Shown one piece after another: positions 33,013 to 42,254 of a stretch of 58,456 bases of DNA. A program made the position numbers and the translations under genes. The notes under the pieces are model-generated. The model saw nothing but the letters and a program-made list of their open reading frames with translations. It had not been told where the DNA came from and did not search any database. The DNA is from an uncultured Collinsella sp. (GTDB lineage: Bacteria > Actinomycetota > Coriobacteriia > Coriobacteriales > Coriobacteriaceae). The stretch's first letter is position 1, and each line of letters begins with the position of its first letter. Location: assembly GCA_958435945.1 (NCBI GenBank), contig CAUBIC010000016.1, positions 1 through 58,456 of the forward strand. Direction: 5' to 3'.

Positions 33013-35163
33013 ATGGCATCCAAATACTCCATGAACGACCGTCCCAGCTGGCCTCGCCGCGCCATCGTTACCGCCGGCGAGCCCTACGGCAACAAGGGCC
33101 TTCACTTTGGCCACGTTGGCGGCGTCTTTGTCCCGGCCGACTTCTTCGCCCGCTTCCTGCGCGACCGCCTGGGCCGCGAGAACGTCATCTTCACCTCGGG
33201 CACCGACTGCTACGGCTCGCCCATCATGGAGAGCTACCGCAAGCTCAAGGAGAACGAGGGCTACGACAAGTCCATCGGCGAGTATGTCGAGTCCAATCAC
33301 TCCCGCCAGGCCGCGACCCTCAACAACTACAACATCAGCTGCGACATCTACGGCGGCTCGGGCCTTGAGCCGGCTGCGCAGATTCACAACGAGGTTACCG
33401 CCGAGATTATCGAGCGCCTACACGAGCAGGGCACCATCTCCAAGCGCTCCACGCTGCAGTTCTACGATGCCAAGGCCGGCACGTTCCTCAACGGCCGCCA
33501 AGTAATCGGCCGCTGCCCCATCCAGGGCTGCAAGTCCGAGAAGGCGTACGCCGACGAGTGCGACCTGGGTCACCAGTTTGAGCCCGAGGAGCTCATCGCG
33601 CCCAAGAGCCAGCTCACCGGCGAGGTGCCCGAGCTGCGCCCGGTCGACAACCTCTACTTCGACCTGCCGGCCTACCTCGACTTTATGAAGACCTACACCG
33701 CCAAGCTCGCCCAGAACCCACAGGTCCGCTCCGTGGTCTCCAAGACCATGGAGGAGTGGCTGCTGCCGGCACAGCTCTACATCCAGAACAAGTTCCGCGA
33801 GGCCTTCGACGCCGTCGAGGACCAGCTGCCCGAGCACACCGTGCTGGAGCCCGAGGGCAACAAGAGCAGCTTTACCGTCACCTTCCCCAGCTGGAAGGAG
33901 CGCGACGACGCCCACGCAGTGCTCGCTAACGGCGGCGTGCGCTTCCGCAGCGGCAAGGCGCTCGTTCCCTTCCGCATCACCGGTAACATCGACTGGGGCG
34001 TTCCGGTGCCCGAGGTCGACGGCGTGAACGACGTCACCTGCTGGTGCTGGCCCGAGAGCCTGTGGGCGCCCATCAGCTACACCCGCACCGTGCTCGCACG
34101 CGATGCCAAGGCCGCCGGCGTGACCGAGGGTGTTGCCGCCCAGGATGCCGCCCTCATGGGCGAGCCCGCCGCCGATTCCACGCAGGTCCCCGCGCCCACC
34201 TACCAGCACAGCTCACTCGACTGGCGCGACTGGTGGTGCTCTGACGACGCTCAGATCTACCAGTTCATCGGCCAGGACAACATCTACTTCTACTGCATCG
34301 CGCAGACCGCCATGTGGGAGGCCCTGGGCTGGGACCTCACGCAGAGCACCGTCAGCGCTTGCTACCACCTGCTCTACATGGGCAAAAAGGCCAGCTCGTC
34401 CTCGCAGACGCCTCCCCCGCCGGCAGACGACCTGCTCAACCACTACACCTGCGAGCAGATGCGCGCGCATTGGCTGTCGCTCGGCCTGTCCGAGAAGCCG
34501 GTGAGCTTTAGCCCCAAGGCATATGACACGCGCGTGACCGGCAAGGACAAGGACGGCAACGAGGTGCGCGCCTGCGACGACAAGCGCGTCATCGATCCTG
34601 CCCTTAAGGAGAGCGCTCTTTTGACCGGCGTGTTCAACCGCCTGGCCCGCAGCTGCTTCTACGGCGTCGCCGTCAAGGAGGGCGACGAGAGCCCGTATCG
34701 CAACGGTTGCATTCCCGCCGGTGCCGCCTCCGCCGCCGTGGTCGAGGCTGCCGAGCAGGCCGCCCTTGCCTTTGAGCAGGCCATGTACAAGTTCGAGACG
34801 CACCGCGCGCTCGCCGTGTGCGACGACTACCTGCGCGCCGCCAACAAGCGCTGGAGCGATGCCTCCAAGGCCGCCAACAAGCTCGAGGGTGAGCCGGCCA
34901 ACACCGCCATGAAGCAAGCTCTGGTCGACGCCTTCACCGAGCTGCGCGTGGCGACCGTCCTGATGCACGGCATCGTCCCGGCTGGCTGCGAGCTCATCTG
35001 CGAGTACTTCGACGTCGATCCGGTCGCCTTCTTTAGCTGGGACAACATCTTTGCCTCCACGGACGAGTTTGTGGAGAGCCTGGGCGAGAAGCCCGGCGAG
35101 CACCGCGTGAAGCCGCTGCCCCCGCGCTTCGACTTCTTTAGCAAGCACAAGAGCCAGTACTAA
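33013..35163 (+). CDS. metG: Methionyl-tRNA synthetase-like class I tRNA ligase with altered signature motifs
   Basis: A 716-residue class I synthetase. The overall order is MetRS: AIVTAGEPYGNKGLHFGHVGG, a zinc-knuckle insert (GRCPIQGCKSEKAYADECDLGH), LRPVDNLYFDLP, GNIDWGVPVPE, WWCSDDAQIYQFIGQDNIYFY. Two signatures deviate. HIGH reads HFGH, and KMSKS reads KKASSS, followed by TPPPPADDLL. No C-terminal EMAP-type tRNA-binding domain is present. AAGGAG precedes the ATG. It may be the only MetRS or a second, specialized one; the window cannot tell. The next gene is an RNA methyltransferase on the same strand. Confidence 0.85.
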   Translation: MASKYSMNDRPSWPRRAIVTAGEPYGNKGLHFGHVGGVFVPADFFARFLRDRLGRENVIFTSGTDCYGSPIMESYRKLKENEGYDKSIGEYVESNHSRQAATLNNYNISCDIYGGSGLEPAAQIHNEVTAEIIERLHEQGTISKRSTLQFYDAKAGTFLNGRQVIGRCPIQGCKSEKAYADECDLGHQFEPEELIAPKSQLTGEVPELRPVDNLYFDLPAYLDFMKTYTAKLAQNPQVRSVVSKTMEEWLLPAQLYIQNKFREAFDAVEDQLPEHTVLEPEGNKSSFTVTFPSWKERDDAHAVLANGGVRFRSGKALVPFRITGNIDWGVPVPEVDGVNDVTCWCWPESLWAPISYTRTVLARDAKAAGVTEGVAAQDAALMGEPAADSTQVPAPTYQHSSLDWRDWWCSDDAQIYQFIGQDNIYFYCIAQTAMWEALGWDLTQSTVSACYHLLYMGKKASSSSQTPPPPADDLLNHYTCEQMRAHWLSLGLSEKPVSFSPKAYDTRVTGKDKDGNEVRACDDKRVIDPALKESALLTGVFNRLARSCFYGVAVKEGDESPYRNGCIPAGAASAAVVEAAEQAALAFEQAMYKFETHRALAVCDDYLRAANKRWSDASKAANKLEGEPANTAMKQALVDAFTELRVATVLMHGIVPAGCELICEYFDVDPVAFFSWDNIFASTDEFVESLGEKPGEHRVKPLPPRFDFFSKHKSQY

Positions 35164-35222
35164 AGCACGCCGGCAGCAGCGTGCCCGGAAAGTAGTCAAT
35201 TTGGGACGGGAAGGAAAGACGG

Positions 35223-36326
35223 ATGTCCAAGCCGCGTCGCCGTAAGCAGAAAAAGCAGGTTAAGCCCGAGCTCAAGCTCAGGCAGTTTGCCGCCACCGAG
35301 CTTTCCGACCAGCTTGCCGCCCTTCCCTGCGCCATCGACCTGCCGCGCTTTATGGTCGACACGATTGCTGGCGCCTATACGCCTGCCGATGCCGAGCTCG
35401 TGATTGAGGGCTTTGGCGCCGCAGCCACGCGCCCGGTCACGCTGCGCGCCAACACGCTCAAGGCAACCGCCGAGGACATCGCTGCGGCGCTCGATGCCGC
35501 CGGCATCGCCCACAACCCCGTCGCCTGGTACCCAGAAGCCTTTATCCTGCCCGAGGCCCAGGTTTCCGATCTGTGGGATCTCGACATCTACCGCGACGGC
35601 AAGATCTACTTGCAAAGTCTGTCGTCCATGATGCCGCCTTTGGTATTAGGCGCTCAGGCCGGCGAGGACATCTTGGACATGTGCGCAGCCCCCGGCGGCA
35701 AGACGACGCAGATCGCCGCCCTCACCCAGGGACAGGCGCACCTCACCGCCTGTGAGATGAGCATTCCCCGCGCCGAAAAGCTCGAGTCGAACCTCCATCG
35801 TCAGGGTGCCAAAAACGTGCCCGTCATGCGCATCGACGCACGCGAGCTCGACGAGTTCTTCCGTTTTGACCGCATCCTGCTCGACGCCCCCTGCACCGGC
35901 ACGGGCACCGTCATCAGCGGCAACGAGAAAAGCCTGCGCGGCCTGACCGAACAGTTGCTCGTTAAGTGCGCCCGCTCGCAGCGCGCGCTTCTGGACCGCG
36001 CCATGGGGGCCCTCAAACCGGGCGGCACGCTCGTCTATTCGACCTGTTCGATCTTGCCGCAGGAAAACGAGGATGCCCTGCAAGAGGCCCTCGACAAGCA
36101 CATGGACTGCGAGCTCATCCCCCTCGACGGCACGCCAAGCGAAAGCGAAGCGCGTCGCGCCCAGGGTGCCGGCGAGGATCCACATATCGAGTGCAACGCC
36201 CTTACCGAAGCCATTGCCGAAGGCCACGTCTCGGCCATTGCCAACGGCATGCCCGGCACGCTGACCATTCCGCCCAGTCGCGACTTTGAGGGCTTCTATA
36301 TCGCCCTGGTCCGAAAACGCAGCTAG
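35223..36326 (+). CDS. RsmB/NOP2-family RNA (cytosine-5) methyltransferase
   Basis: A 367-residue SAM-dependent m5C methyltransferase. Motif I is ILDMCAAPGGKTTQIAAL, motif IV is LLDAPCTGTGT (Cys releasing the product), and motif VI is VYSTCSILPQENE (catalytic Cys). The N-terminal basic stretch PRRRKQKKQ and the RANTLKATAEDI segment resemble the NOL1/NOP2/Sun N1 domain. It probably modifies rRNA or tRNA; there is no NusB-like domain, so a plain rsmB name is not justified. AAGGAAAG precedes the ATG. It lies 59 bases after metG. Confidence 0.9.
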   Translation: MSKPRRRKQKKQVKPELKLRQFAATELSDQLAALPCAIDLPRFMVDTIAGAYTPADAELVIEGFGAAATRPVTLRANTLKATAEDIAAALDAAGIAHNPVAWYPEAFILPEAQVSDLWDLDIYRDGKIYLQSLSSMMPPLVLGAQAGEDILDMCAAPGGKTTQIAALTQGQAHLTACEMSIPRAEKLESNLHRQGAKNVPVMRIDARELDEFFRFDRILLDAPCTGTGTVISGNEKSLRGLTEQLLVKCARSQRALLDRAMGALKPGGTLVYSTCSILPQENEDALQEALDKHMDCELIPLDGTPSESEARRAQGAGEDPHIECNALTEAIAEGHVSAIANGMPGTLTIPPSRDFEGFYIALVRKRS

Positions 36327-36350
36327 CGCACGGATCCAAAACTCAACAAG

Positions 36351-36521
36351 CTATCGCCGTGCACGCTTGTCCTGCTGGTCCTTATGCCGCGCAAGCGCTT
36401 CACGCTCCTTGCGCTCGGCCTTTTTGCCCTTAATGGCCGTGACCGCAAAGTAGATGACCGCGGCGGCAACGATTGCGCCCACGCATAGGCCAATCGAGCC
36501 CAACATTGCCGAGAATTCCAT
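36351..36521 (-). CDS. 56-residue single-pass membrane protein
   Basis: ATG at 36521, TAG at 36351. The product begins MEFSAMLGSIGLCVGAIVAA and continues AVIYFAVTAIKGKK, giving one membrane helix, then a very basic/acidic cytoplasmic tail (ERKEREALARHKDQQDKRARR). AGAGGTG is eight bases before the ATG on the minus strand. It is convergent with the methyltransferase gene (25 bases apart). It resembles many short single-span proteins with charged tails but no family I can name. Confidence 0.7.
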   Translation of the reverse strand: MEFSAMLGSIGLCVGAIVAAAVIYFAVTAIKGKKAERKEREALARHKDQQDKRARR

Positions 36522-36713
36522 ACCGCGTCACCTCTCTTTTGTATACGGGACATTCAAGATAGCACCTCGATTCCCGCCACCACAGCTCCTTCACGTTCGC
36601 CGGCCCTTCAGTCTAACGGATGGCGCAGCGGGGAAAAATCAACTCGTCAAACGATTTAGCACTCGCAACGCCGGTCGTACACTGCCGACCGCACAACATA
36701 GAAACGGACCGCC

Positions 36714-37805
36714 ATGGATTCTCTCAACGATTTGAACGAGCGCGTCGACGCCTTTGTCGGCACCAGCTCCTTCGAGACGCCTGCCGCGACTAGCGACCAA
36801 GCCCCCATCGATGTTCCCGCCGAGGTTCACGAGGACATTGTCGCCTCGGTCGACTTCTCCGAGGTAGAGCTTGCAGACGAATTTACCGAGCCCCAAGTGG
36901 CCGTAACTCCCAACGGCCTTTTGCCCATGGAGCCGCTGCCCATCGACGGGCGCCTGCGCAAGGCGGCCCTCCGCATGCCCGATGAGATCGAAGAGGCCAG
37001 CGGCTTTACGCTCTTTGGCCGCCGCATCAAATCGCTCATCTACACCACCGACGTGGCGGTCATCCGCAACTCCAATGCCGACGCCGTGTTTGCCGTCTAC
37101 CCCTTCACGCCGCAGCCCGCCGTTACGCAGGCGCTGCTGACTGTTGCCGAGTGCCCGGTCTTTGTGGGCGTTGGCGGCGGCACCACCACCGGCAAGCGCT
37201 CCGTGCAAATGGCGGCCGTCTCCGAGATGCAGGGCGCGGCGGGCTGCGTGGTCAATTCCCCCGCCACTGCCGAGATGGTCGAGCACATCACCAACATCGC
37301 CGACATCCCCGTCATCGCCACGGTCGTACGTTGCGACGACGATGCTCACGCCAAGGTGCGCGCCGGAGCCAAGATCCTCAACATCGCGGCCGGCAAGAAC
37401 ACGCCGCAGGTCCTGCGTGAACTGCGCGAACACTATCCCAACCTGCCGCTCATCGCACCGGGCGGCAAGACGCCCGAGAGCATCCGTGAAACCATCGCCG
37501 CCGGCGCCAACGCCATCATCTGGACACCGCCATCGGCCCAGCAGCTGCAGACCGACATGATGCAGCGCTATCGCAAGATGAAGGAAGACGCCACGCCTGT
37601 CATCTCGCGCGACGATGTGCCCATTATCGACCAGGTCGCCGCCGCCGAGGTCAGCCAGGTCGAGAACATGAATCCCGACGTGCCGATCCCCGACGAAGTC
37701 ATCGAACGCGTCGCTTCGATCCACGACCATATCGAGGAGCGTCGCGCTAACCGCGGGCTCAAACCCTCGCTGCACGGCTTCTTCTTCCGCGGAAAGAAAC
37801 GCTAG
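36714..37805 (+). CDS. TIM-barrel phosphate-binding protein of unknown function
   Basis: A 363-residue protein. Residues 1-75 are a variable acidic extension. From FTLFGRRIKSLIYTTDVAVIRN onward it matches a widespread but uncharacterized barrel family often labelled hydrolase. The glycine-rich VGVGGGTTTGKRSVQMA near residue 155 and IAPGGKTPESIRETIAAGANAIIWTPPS near 245 are barrel phosphate-binding loops. The C-terminal 70 residues are polar. The ATG at 36714 has ACGGACC upstream, a fair site. It appears monocistronic, with the terminator at 37816-37854. Confidence 0.75.
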   Translation: MDSLNDLNERVDAFVGTSSFETPAATSDQAPIDVPAEVHEDIVASVDFSEVELADEFTEPQVAVTPNGLLPMEPLPIDGRLRKAALRMPDEIEEASGFTLFGRRIKSLIYTTDVAVIRNSNADAVFAVYPFTPQPAVTQALLTVAECPVFVGVGGGTTTGKRSVQMAAVSEMQGAAGCVVNSPATAEMVEHITNIADIPVIATVVRCDDDAHAKVRAGAKILNIAAGKNTPQVLRELREHYPNLPLIAPGGKTPESIRETIAAGANAIIWTPPSAQQLQTDMMQRYRKMKEDATPVISRDDVPIIDQVAAAEVSQVENMNPDVPIPDEVIERVASIHDHIEERRANRGLKPSLHGFFFRGKKR

Positions 37806-37815
37806 CCGCAACAGC

Positions 37816-37854
37816 AAGGCCCGTCCCGCAAACAACGGGACGGGCCTTTTTCTG
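37816..37854 (+). terminator. Rho-independent terminator after the TIM-barrel gene
   Basis: AGGCCCGTCCCG and CGGGACGGGCCT pair perfectly, then TTTTTC. Confidence 0.95.
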
Positions 37855-37913
37855 TTATCGAATGTCAGGAGGGACAGGCGCAGCCGTTAAAACCGTCAGC
37901 CAGCCCACGAACG

Positions 37914-38804
37914 TTAGTCCACGCGCTTGTCGCCCATAAAGAAGACGGCCACCGTGCCAGGGCCGGTATGCGAGCCAATCAGAGCACCGATGCTATTGAT
38001 TTCAATCTTGCCTTTGAGCTGCGGAACCTGTTCCTCTATCAGTGCCGCAACGGCCTCGGCGTCCTCACGGCACGCCGAGTGCGACATGATGCACTTGCCC
38101 GAATAGTTCGCACCGTCCTGCACATGCGCCATCACGGTCTTGGCCATCTCGGAGATCGCGCGCTTCTTGGTGCGAATCTTCTCACGCGGCGCCAGCTCAC
38201 CTTCGCAATCGACCGTCATAAGCGGGCAAATCTTGAGCGCCGTGCCGATGATCGCGCTCGCGGCCGAAATGCGACCGCCGCGCAGGTAGCTCGACAGATC
38301 GGTCGAGAAGAACCAGTGGTGCAGATTGAGTTTATGCTCCTCAATCCAAGCGGCCGTCTCGTCGAGCGAAGCGCCGCTATCGCGAACGTCGGCGGCACAC
38401 TCCACCAGCAGGCCAAAGCCCGAAGACGCCGCCAGCGAATCGATGACGCGCACTTTGCCGCCCTGGGGATAGCGATCCGCAAGCATCTGCGCCGCAACGC
38501 AGGCCGATCCATACGTGCCCGAAATACCCGACGACAACGTCAGGTGCAGCACGTCTTTACCCTCGGCAACGAACGGCTCCCAGAACTCCTCGTACTCACC
38601 CACGCTCACCTGAGACGTCTTGGGCATGGCGCCCGCGGCAATCTGGGCAAAAAACTCGTCCGGCGTAATCGACTGATACAGATCGTCCGTATAGACAACA
38701 TCGTCGATCTCGTAATGAAAACACACGACAGAAATATTGCGCGACGCAAAGAACTCACGGGTTCGATCGGCGGCGGATTCACAGGTCAGGACAAAATCAC
38801 TCAT
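37914..38804 (-). CDS. DegV-family fatty-acid-binding protein
   Basis: A 296-residue DegV protein: DFVLTCESAADRT (Glu replacing the usual Asp in the TDS-like motif), MPKTSQVSVGEYEEF (headgroup loop), LHLTLSSGISGTYGSA, DSLAASSGFGLLV, DLSSYLRGGRIS and the C-terminal GALIGSHTGPGTVAVFFMG. It is the second of two DegV genes in the window, a common situation when several FakB-like proteins handle different fatty acids. AAGGAG lies six bases before the ATG at 38804; upstream frame extension is spurious. Confidence 0.92.
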   Translation of the reverse strand: MSDFVLTCESAADRTREFFASRNISVVCFHYEIDDVVYTDDLYQSITPDEFFAQIAAGAMPKTSQVSVGEYEEFWEPFVAEGKDVLHLTLSSGISGTYGSACVAAQMLADRYPQGGKVRVIDSLAASSGFGLLVECAADVRDSGASLDETAAWIEEHKLNLHHWFFSTDLSSYLRGGRISAASAIIGTALKICPLMTVDCEGELAPREKIRTKKRAISEMAKTVMAHVQDGANYSGKCIMSHSACREDAEAVAALIEEQVPQLKGKIEINSIGALIGSHTGPGTVAVFFMGDKRVD

Positions 38805-39067
38805 ATGAGGCTCCTTACTCATTGCTGCGTAAATTATTGCACAGCAAGCGTGAATACGGTACAAATGTCCACTATTTACCAAATTGAACCATTTGCATTG
38901 AATATCTTTATCATGAACATCCCCACCCCCGCCATGGGCCAACATGGGCAAAATCACCCCCTTCGTCTCCACCCAACCGACACATCAACCTCAACTAAAT
39001 CGATTTACCAAACCGTTCAGCCGACAATTCAGCCGCCGGCGCAAAATCGAAACAAAGCCGGCGCATA

Positions 39068-39095
39068 CTGATAAACGTTTGACGCTGTTTATCAG
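39068..39095. promoter_or_regulatory. Inverted repeat upstream of fbp
   Basis: CTGATAAAC and GTTTATCAG form a perfect 9-bp dyad separated by ten bases, 28 bases upstream of the fbp ATG. A promoter-like TTGCAC/TACAAA with a 17-base spacer lies about 240 bases further upstream (38838-38866). The dyad is a candidate operator for an unknown regulator. The rest of 38805-39067 holds nothing else I recognize. Confidence 0.45.
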
Positions 39096-39123
39096 TTTTA
39101 CCAACCATATCGGAAGGTGTTTC

Positions 39124-41040
39124 ATGGTCGCATTCGATCGCAACCCGCAAGACTTTAAGTATCTGCGTCTGCTGTCGAGACAATTTCCCACCGAGCAATC
39201 CGCGTTTACCGAGATTATCAATCTCTCGGCCATTCTCAACCTGCCCAAAGGCACCGAGCATTTTATGAGCGACGTGCACGGCGAGTACGAAGCCTTTATG
39301 CACATCCTCAACAACTGCTCGGGTGTCGTGCGCGAACATGTCGACGAGATCTTTGGCGACACGCTCTCCTTTGACGAAAAGGGCGAGCTGTGCACGCTCA
39401 TCTACTACCCGCGCGAGAAGATCGAGCTGGTCCGCAGCCGGCGCGAGGACTCCCCCACCTGGTACAAGACAATGCTCGACCAGCTCATCATGGTTGCCCG
39501 CTCGCTTTCGAGCCGCTATACGCGCTCCAAGGTGCGTAAGGCCATCCCACGCGATTACGCCTACATCATCGACGAGCTGCTGCACACGCATCCGGACGAG
39601 AACAACTACCGCGTGCGGTATCACGAGCGCATTATCGAATCCATTCTGGAGACCGCCAGCGCCGACGACTTTATCGAGTCGCTTGCCTCGCTCATCAAGC
39701 GCCTCGCCGTCGACCACCTGCACTTGGTGGGCGACATCTTCGACCGTGGCGGCGGTGCGGCCAAGATTATGGACCGCCTGCTCACCTATCATTCGCTCGA
39801 TATTCAGTGGGGTAACCACGATCTGCTGTGGATGGGCGCTGCGGCCGGTGAGCCCGCCTGCATCGCCACGGTGCTGCGCAACAACCTGCGCTACGACAAC
39901 TACGAGATTCTCGAGAACGACTATGGCATCTCGCTGCGCGAGCTTGTCGCCTTCGCCGACGCCACCTATACCGCCGGCGAGCCGATAAGCCCGCTGATCA
40001 AAGCCATTAATGTCCTGCTCTTTAAGCTCGAGGGCCAGATTATCCAGCGCCACCCCGAGTTCGATATGGCCGACCGCCTGCTGCTCGACAAGATCGATCA
40101 TGACGCCGGCACAGTCACCCTCGCCGACGGCAGCGTGTGGCCGCTCACGACCAACGACTTCCCCACCGTCGATCCGGCGGACCCCTACACGCTCACGCCC
40201 GAGGAGCAGCACATCATCGACAAGCTCGTGTCCGAGTTTGCCACCGCCGATCACTTGCATCGCCACATCGATTTCCTCTATACCCACGGCTCCATGTATA
40301 AGGTCGCCAACGGCAATCTGCTCTTCCACGGCTGCGTGCCGCTCAACGAAGACGGCACCTTTAGCAGCATGAACTGCCTGGGAACCTGGCATGCCGGCCG
40401 CGATTATTTTGATTTTTGCGACTATATCGCCCGCCGCGCCTGGCGCGTCGGCGACCGCGATGCCCTCGACTGGATGTGGTACCTGTGGATCGGCTTTAAC
40501 TCACCCGCCAGCGGACGCGTGGTGCGCACGTTCGAGCGCGCCTACATCGCCGACAAGAACACGTGGGTCGAGCCGATGGACCCGTACTATACGCTCACCA
40601 CGTCCTCGTCCGTTTGCGACGATATCATGCGCGAGTTTGGCGTCGCACCCATGGCCTGCTCGCCGACGGGCCACATCATCAACGGCCACACCCCGGTCAA
40701 GACCACCAAAGGCGAGCAGCCCATCCGCGCCAACGGTAAGCTGCTGGTCATCGATGGCGGTTTCTGTCGCGCCTACCATCCCAAAACAGGCATCGCCGGC
40801 TACACGCTCATCTCGAGCTCGCGCGGATGCCGCCTCAAGTCGCACCAGGCCTTTACAACGGTTGCCGAAGCGCTCACCCGCAACATCGACATCGAAAGCG
40901 AGACCAACCGCTTTGACGAGGCCGACCGGCGCCGCATGGTGAGCGACACCGATACCGGCGTCAAGATTCGCAGCCAGATCCAGGACCTGCGCCAACTGCT
41001 CGATGCATATAGAAACGGTGCTATAGAGGAGCGCGTCTAG
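39124..41040 (+). CDS. fbp: Fructose-1,6-bisphosphatase, class III
   Basis: A 638-residue enzyme of the metallophosphoesterase type: MSDVHGEYEAF (DxH), HLVGDIFDRGGGA (GDxxDRG), IQWGNHDLLWMGAAAG (GNHD) and the late INGHTPVK and VIDGGFCRAY motifs. This is the FBPase typical of Bacillota and Coriobacteria, unrelated to class I and II enzymes. It drives gluconeogenesis by dephosphorylating fructose 1,6-bisphosphate. GGAAGG precedes the ATG at 39124. The open frame continues upstream from 38944 but lacks similarity. The length is normal. Confidence 0.96.
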   Translation: MVAFDRNPQDFKYLRLLSRQFPTEQSAFTEIINLSAILNLPKGTEHFMSDVHGEYEAFMHILNNCSGVVREHVDEIFGDTLSFDEKGELCTLIYYPREKIELVRSRREDSPTWYKTMLDQLIMVARSLSSRYTRSKVRKAIPRDYAYIIDELLHTHPDENNYRVRYHERIIESILETASADDFIESLASLIKRLAVDHLHLVGDIFDRGGGAAKIMDRLLTYHSLDIQWGNHDLLWMGAAAGEPACIATVLRNNLRYDNYEILENDYGISLRELVAFADATYTAGEPISPLIKAINVLLFKLEGQIIQRHPEFDMADRLLLDKIDHDAGTVTLADGSVWPLTTNDFPTVDPADPYTLTPEEQHIIDKLVSEFATADHLHRHIDFLYTHGSMYKVANGNLLFHGCVPLNEDGTFSSMNCLGTWHAGRDYFDFCDYIARRAWRVGDRDALDWMWYLWIGFNSPASGRVVRTFERAYIADKNTWVEPMDPYYTLTTSSSVCDDIMREFGVAPMACSPTGHIINGHTPVKTTKGEQPIRANGKLLVIDGGFCRAYHPKTGIAGYTLISSSRGCRLKSHQAFTTVAEALTRNIDIESETNRFDEADRRRMVSDTDTGVKIRSQIQDLRQLLDAYRNGAIEERV

Positions 41041-41118
41041 CCCCGCCTGCGCGGATTGGCTAAACTTGCTGAGTTTGTCATCCCCACGGCGCCCCGGCGC
41101 CACCCTAAGGCAGGTACC

Positions 41119-41514
41119 ATGCAAAAGCTCCTTGCGCAGATCATGAAGTTTGGCGTCGTCGGCGTCATTGCCACCGTCATCGACTTTGGCATCATGAACC
41201 TGCTCCACTACGGCCTGGGCCTCAATATCCTGATCGCCAACACCAGTGGCTTTATCGTCTCGCTCATCTTTAACTACGTCGCGAGCATGAAGTACGTATT
41301 TGCACACAAGGAGGGCATGAGCCGCCGCCGCGAGTTCATCATCTTTGTCGTGTTGTCCGTTATTGGCTTGGCACTCAACGACGGTATCGTGCTGGCGCTC
41401 AACGCCGGCCTGGGGCTCGAGGCCAATATCGCCAAGATTTGCGCCACCGCGCTTGTTATGGTCTACAACTTTGTGACCCGAAAGATCTTCCTGGAGGGCG
41501 ACGAGACCAAGTAG
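41119..41514 (+). CDS. GtrA-family membrane protein (copy 1)
   Basis: A 131-residue protein with four membrane helices in the GtrA pattern: QIMKFGVVGVIATVIDFGIMNLL, NTSGFIVSLIFNYVASMKYVF (the NY...KYVF signature), LSVIGLALNDGIV and a final VYNFVTRKIFLEG. GtrA proteins are linked to moving polyprenol-phosphate sugars during cell-envelope glycosylation. It resembles the next gene closely (SMKYVF, HKEGMSRRREF, FLEG), so the two arose by tandem duplication. The ATG at 41119 has AAGGCAGG upstream. A GGCCCACG/CGTGGGCC hairpin is at 41539-41582. Confidence 0.88.
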   Translation: MQKLLAQIMKFGVVGVIATVIDFGIMNLLHYGLGLNILIANTSGFIVSLIFNYVASMKYVFAHKEGMSRRREFIIFVVLSVIGLALNDGIVLALNAGLGLEANIAKICATALVMVYNFVTRKIFLEGDETK

Positions 41515-41733
41515 CTCGACTTTCCCGCACAGCTACGGGGCCCACGGATGACGCACGTCGAGCACTGCGTTGTTCGTGGGCCTTGCTCGTTTACGGGAAG
41601 ATTTGCAACGTTTGCGGATTACCTCTTGAATATTTGGCGAGTTCGTATAGTTCTTGGCAAAGCCCTTACGTTTCCCTTGCAAAAGCTCTAAAGTATCCTC
41701 TGCTCGATTCGTCAACGCATTGGATGTGATTAC

Positions 41734-42141
41734 GTGCGCAAGGCACTGGCACAACCTCATACCAAGCAGTTCCTCAAGTTCGCTGTCGTGGGTCTTATCT
41801 CCTTTGGCATCGACTGGGGTATGCTCATTGCACTCGTCGAGCTGTTCCACCTCGACTTTTTGATGAGCACCACGATCTCGTTTATCACGTCCGTCGTGGT
41901 CAACTACTGGCTCAGCATGAAGTACGTGTTCGACCACCGCGAGGGCATGAGCCGCAAGCGCGAGTTCACGATCTTCACCATCCTGTCGGTGATTGGCCTG
42001 GGTCTCAACGACCTGTACATGTTTGTGGGCGTCACGTTTTTGAGCATCGGCTACCAGGCCATGAAGGCCATCGCCACGTTCCTGGTCACCTGGTACAACT
42101 ACTTCAGCCGCCGCTTCTTCCTCGAAGGCGCGCAGTCATAG
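41734..42141 (+). CDS. GtrA-family membrane protein (copy 2)
   Basis: A 135-residue paralogue of the preceding gene with the same four-helix pattern: FLKFAVVGLISFGIDWGMLIAL, SFITSVVVNYWLSMKYVFDHREGMSRKREF, LSVIGLGLNDLYMF, YNYFSRRFFLEG. The start is a GTG at 41734. It lies 219 bases from copy 1, with a hairpin between them, so it may be transcribed separately. It ends with a strong terminator. No adjacent glycosyltransferase gene is present to suggest the substrate. Confidence 0.87.
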   Translation: MRKALAQPHTKQFLKFAVVGLISFGIDWGMLIALVELFHLDFLMSTTISFITSVVVNYWLSMKYVFDHREGMSRKREFTIFTILSVIGLGLNDLYMFVGVTFLSIGYQAMKAIATFLVTWYNYFSRRFFLEGAQS

Positions 42142-42168
42142 TCGATTCGACATTTGCTTGAATATATA

Positions 42169-42202
42169 ACCGGTTGGAATTCACGTTCCAGCCGGTTTTT
42201 TT
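42169..42202 (+). terminator. Rho-independent terminator after the second gtrA-like gene
   Basis: AACCGGTTGGAA pairs with TTCCAGCCGGTT (one mismatch) and is followed by a run of seven or more T. Confidence 0.95.
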
Positions 42203-42254
42203 GTTTGACGAGGCTGTCGAGGAAGACGTACGGGACGGGCCACGGTGCCGAAAT

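Noticed and set aside
36323..36553. A 76-codon minus-strand frame near the methyltransferase end.
   Set aside because: It is out of frame with the better-supported 56-residue membrane protein at 36351-36521 and is Arg/Ser-rich without features.
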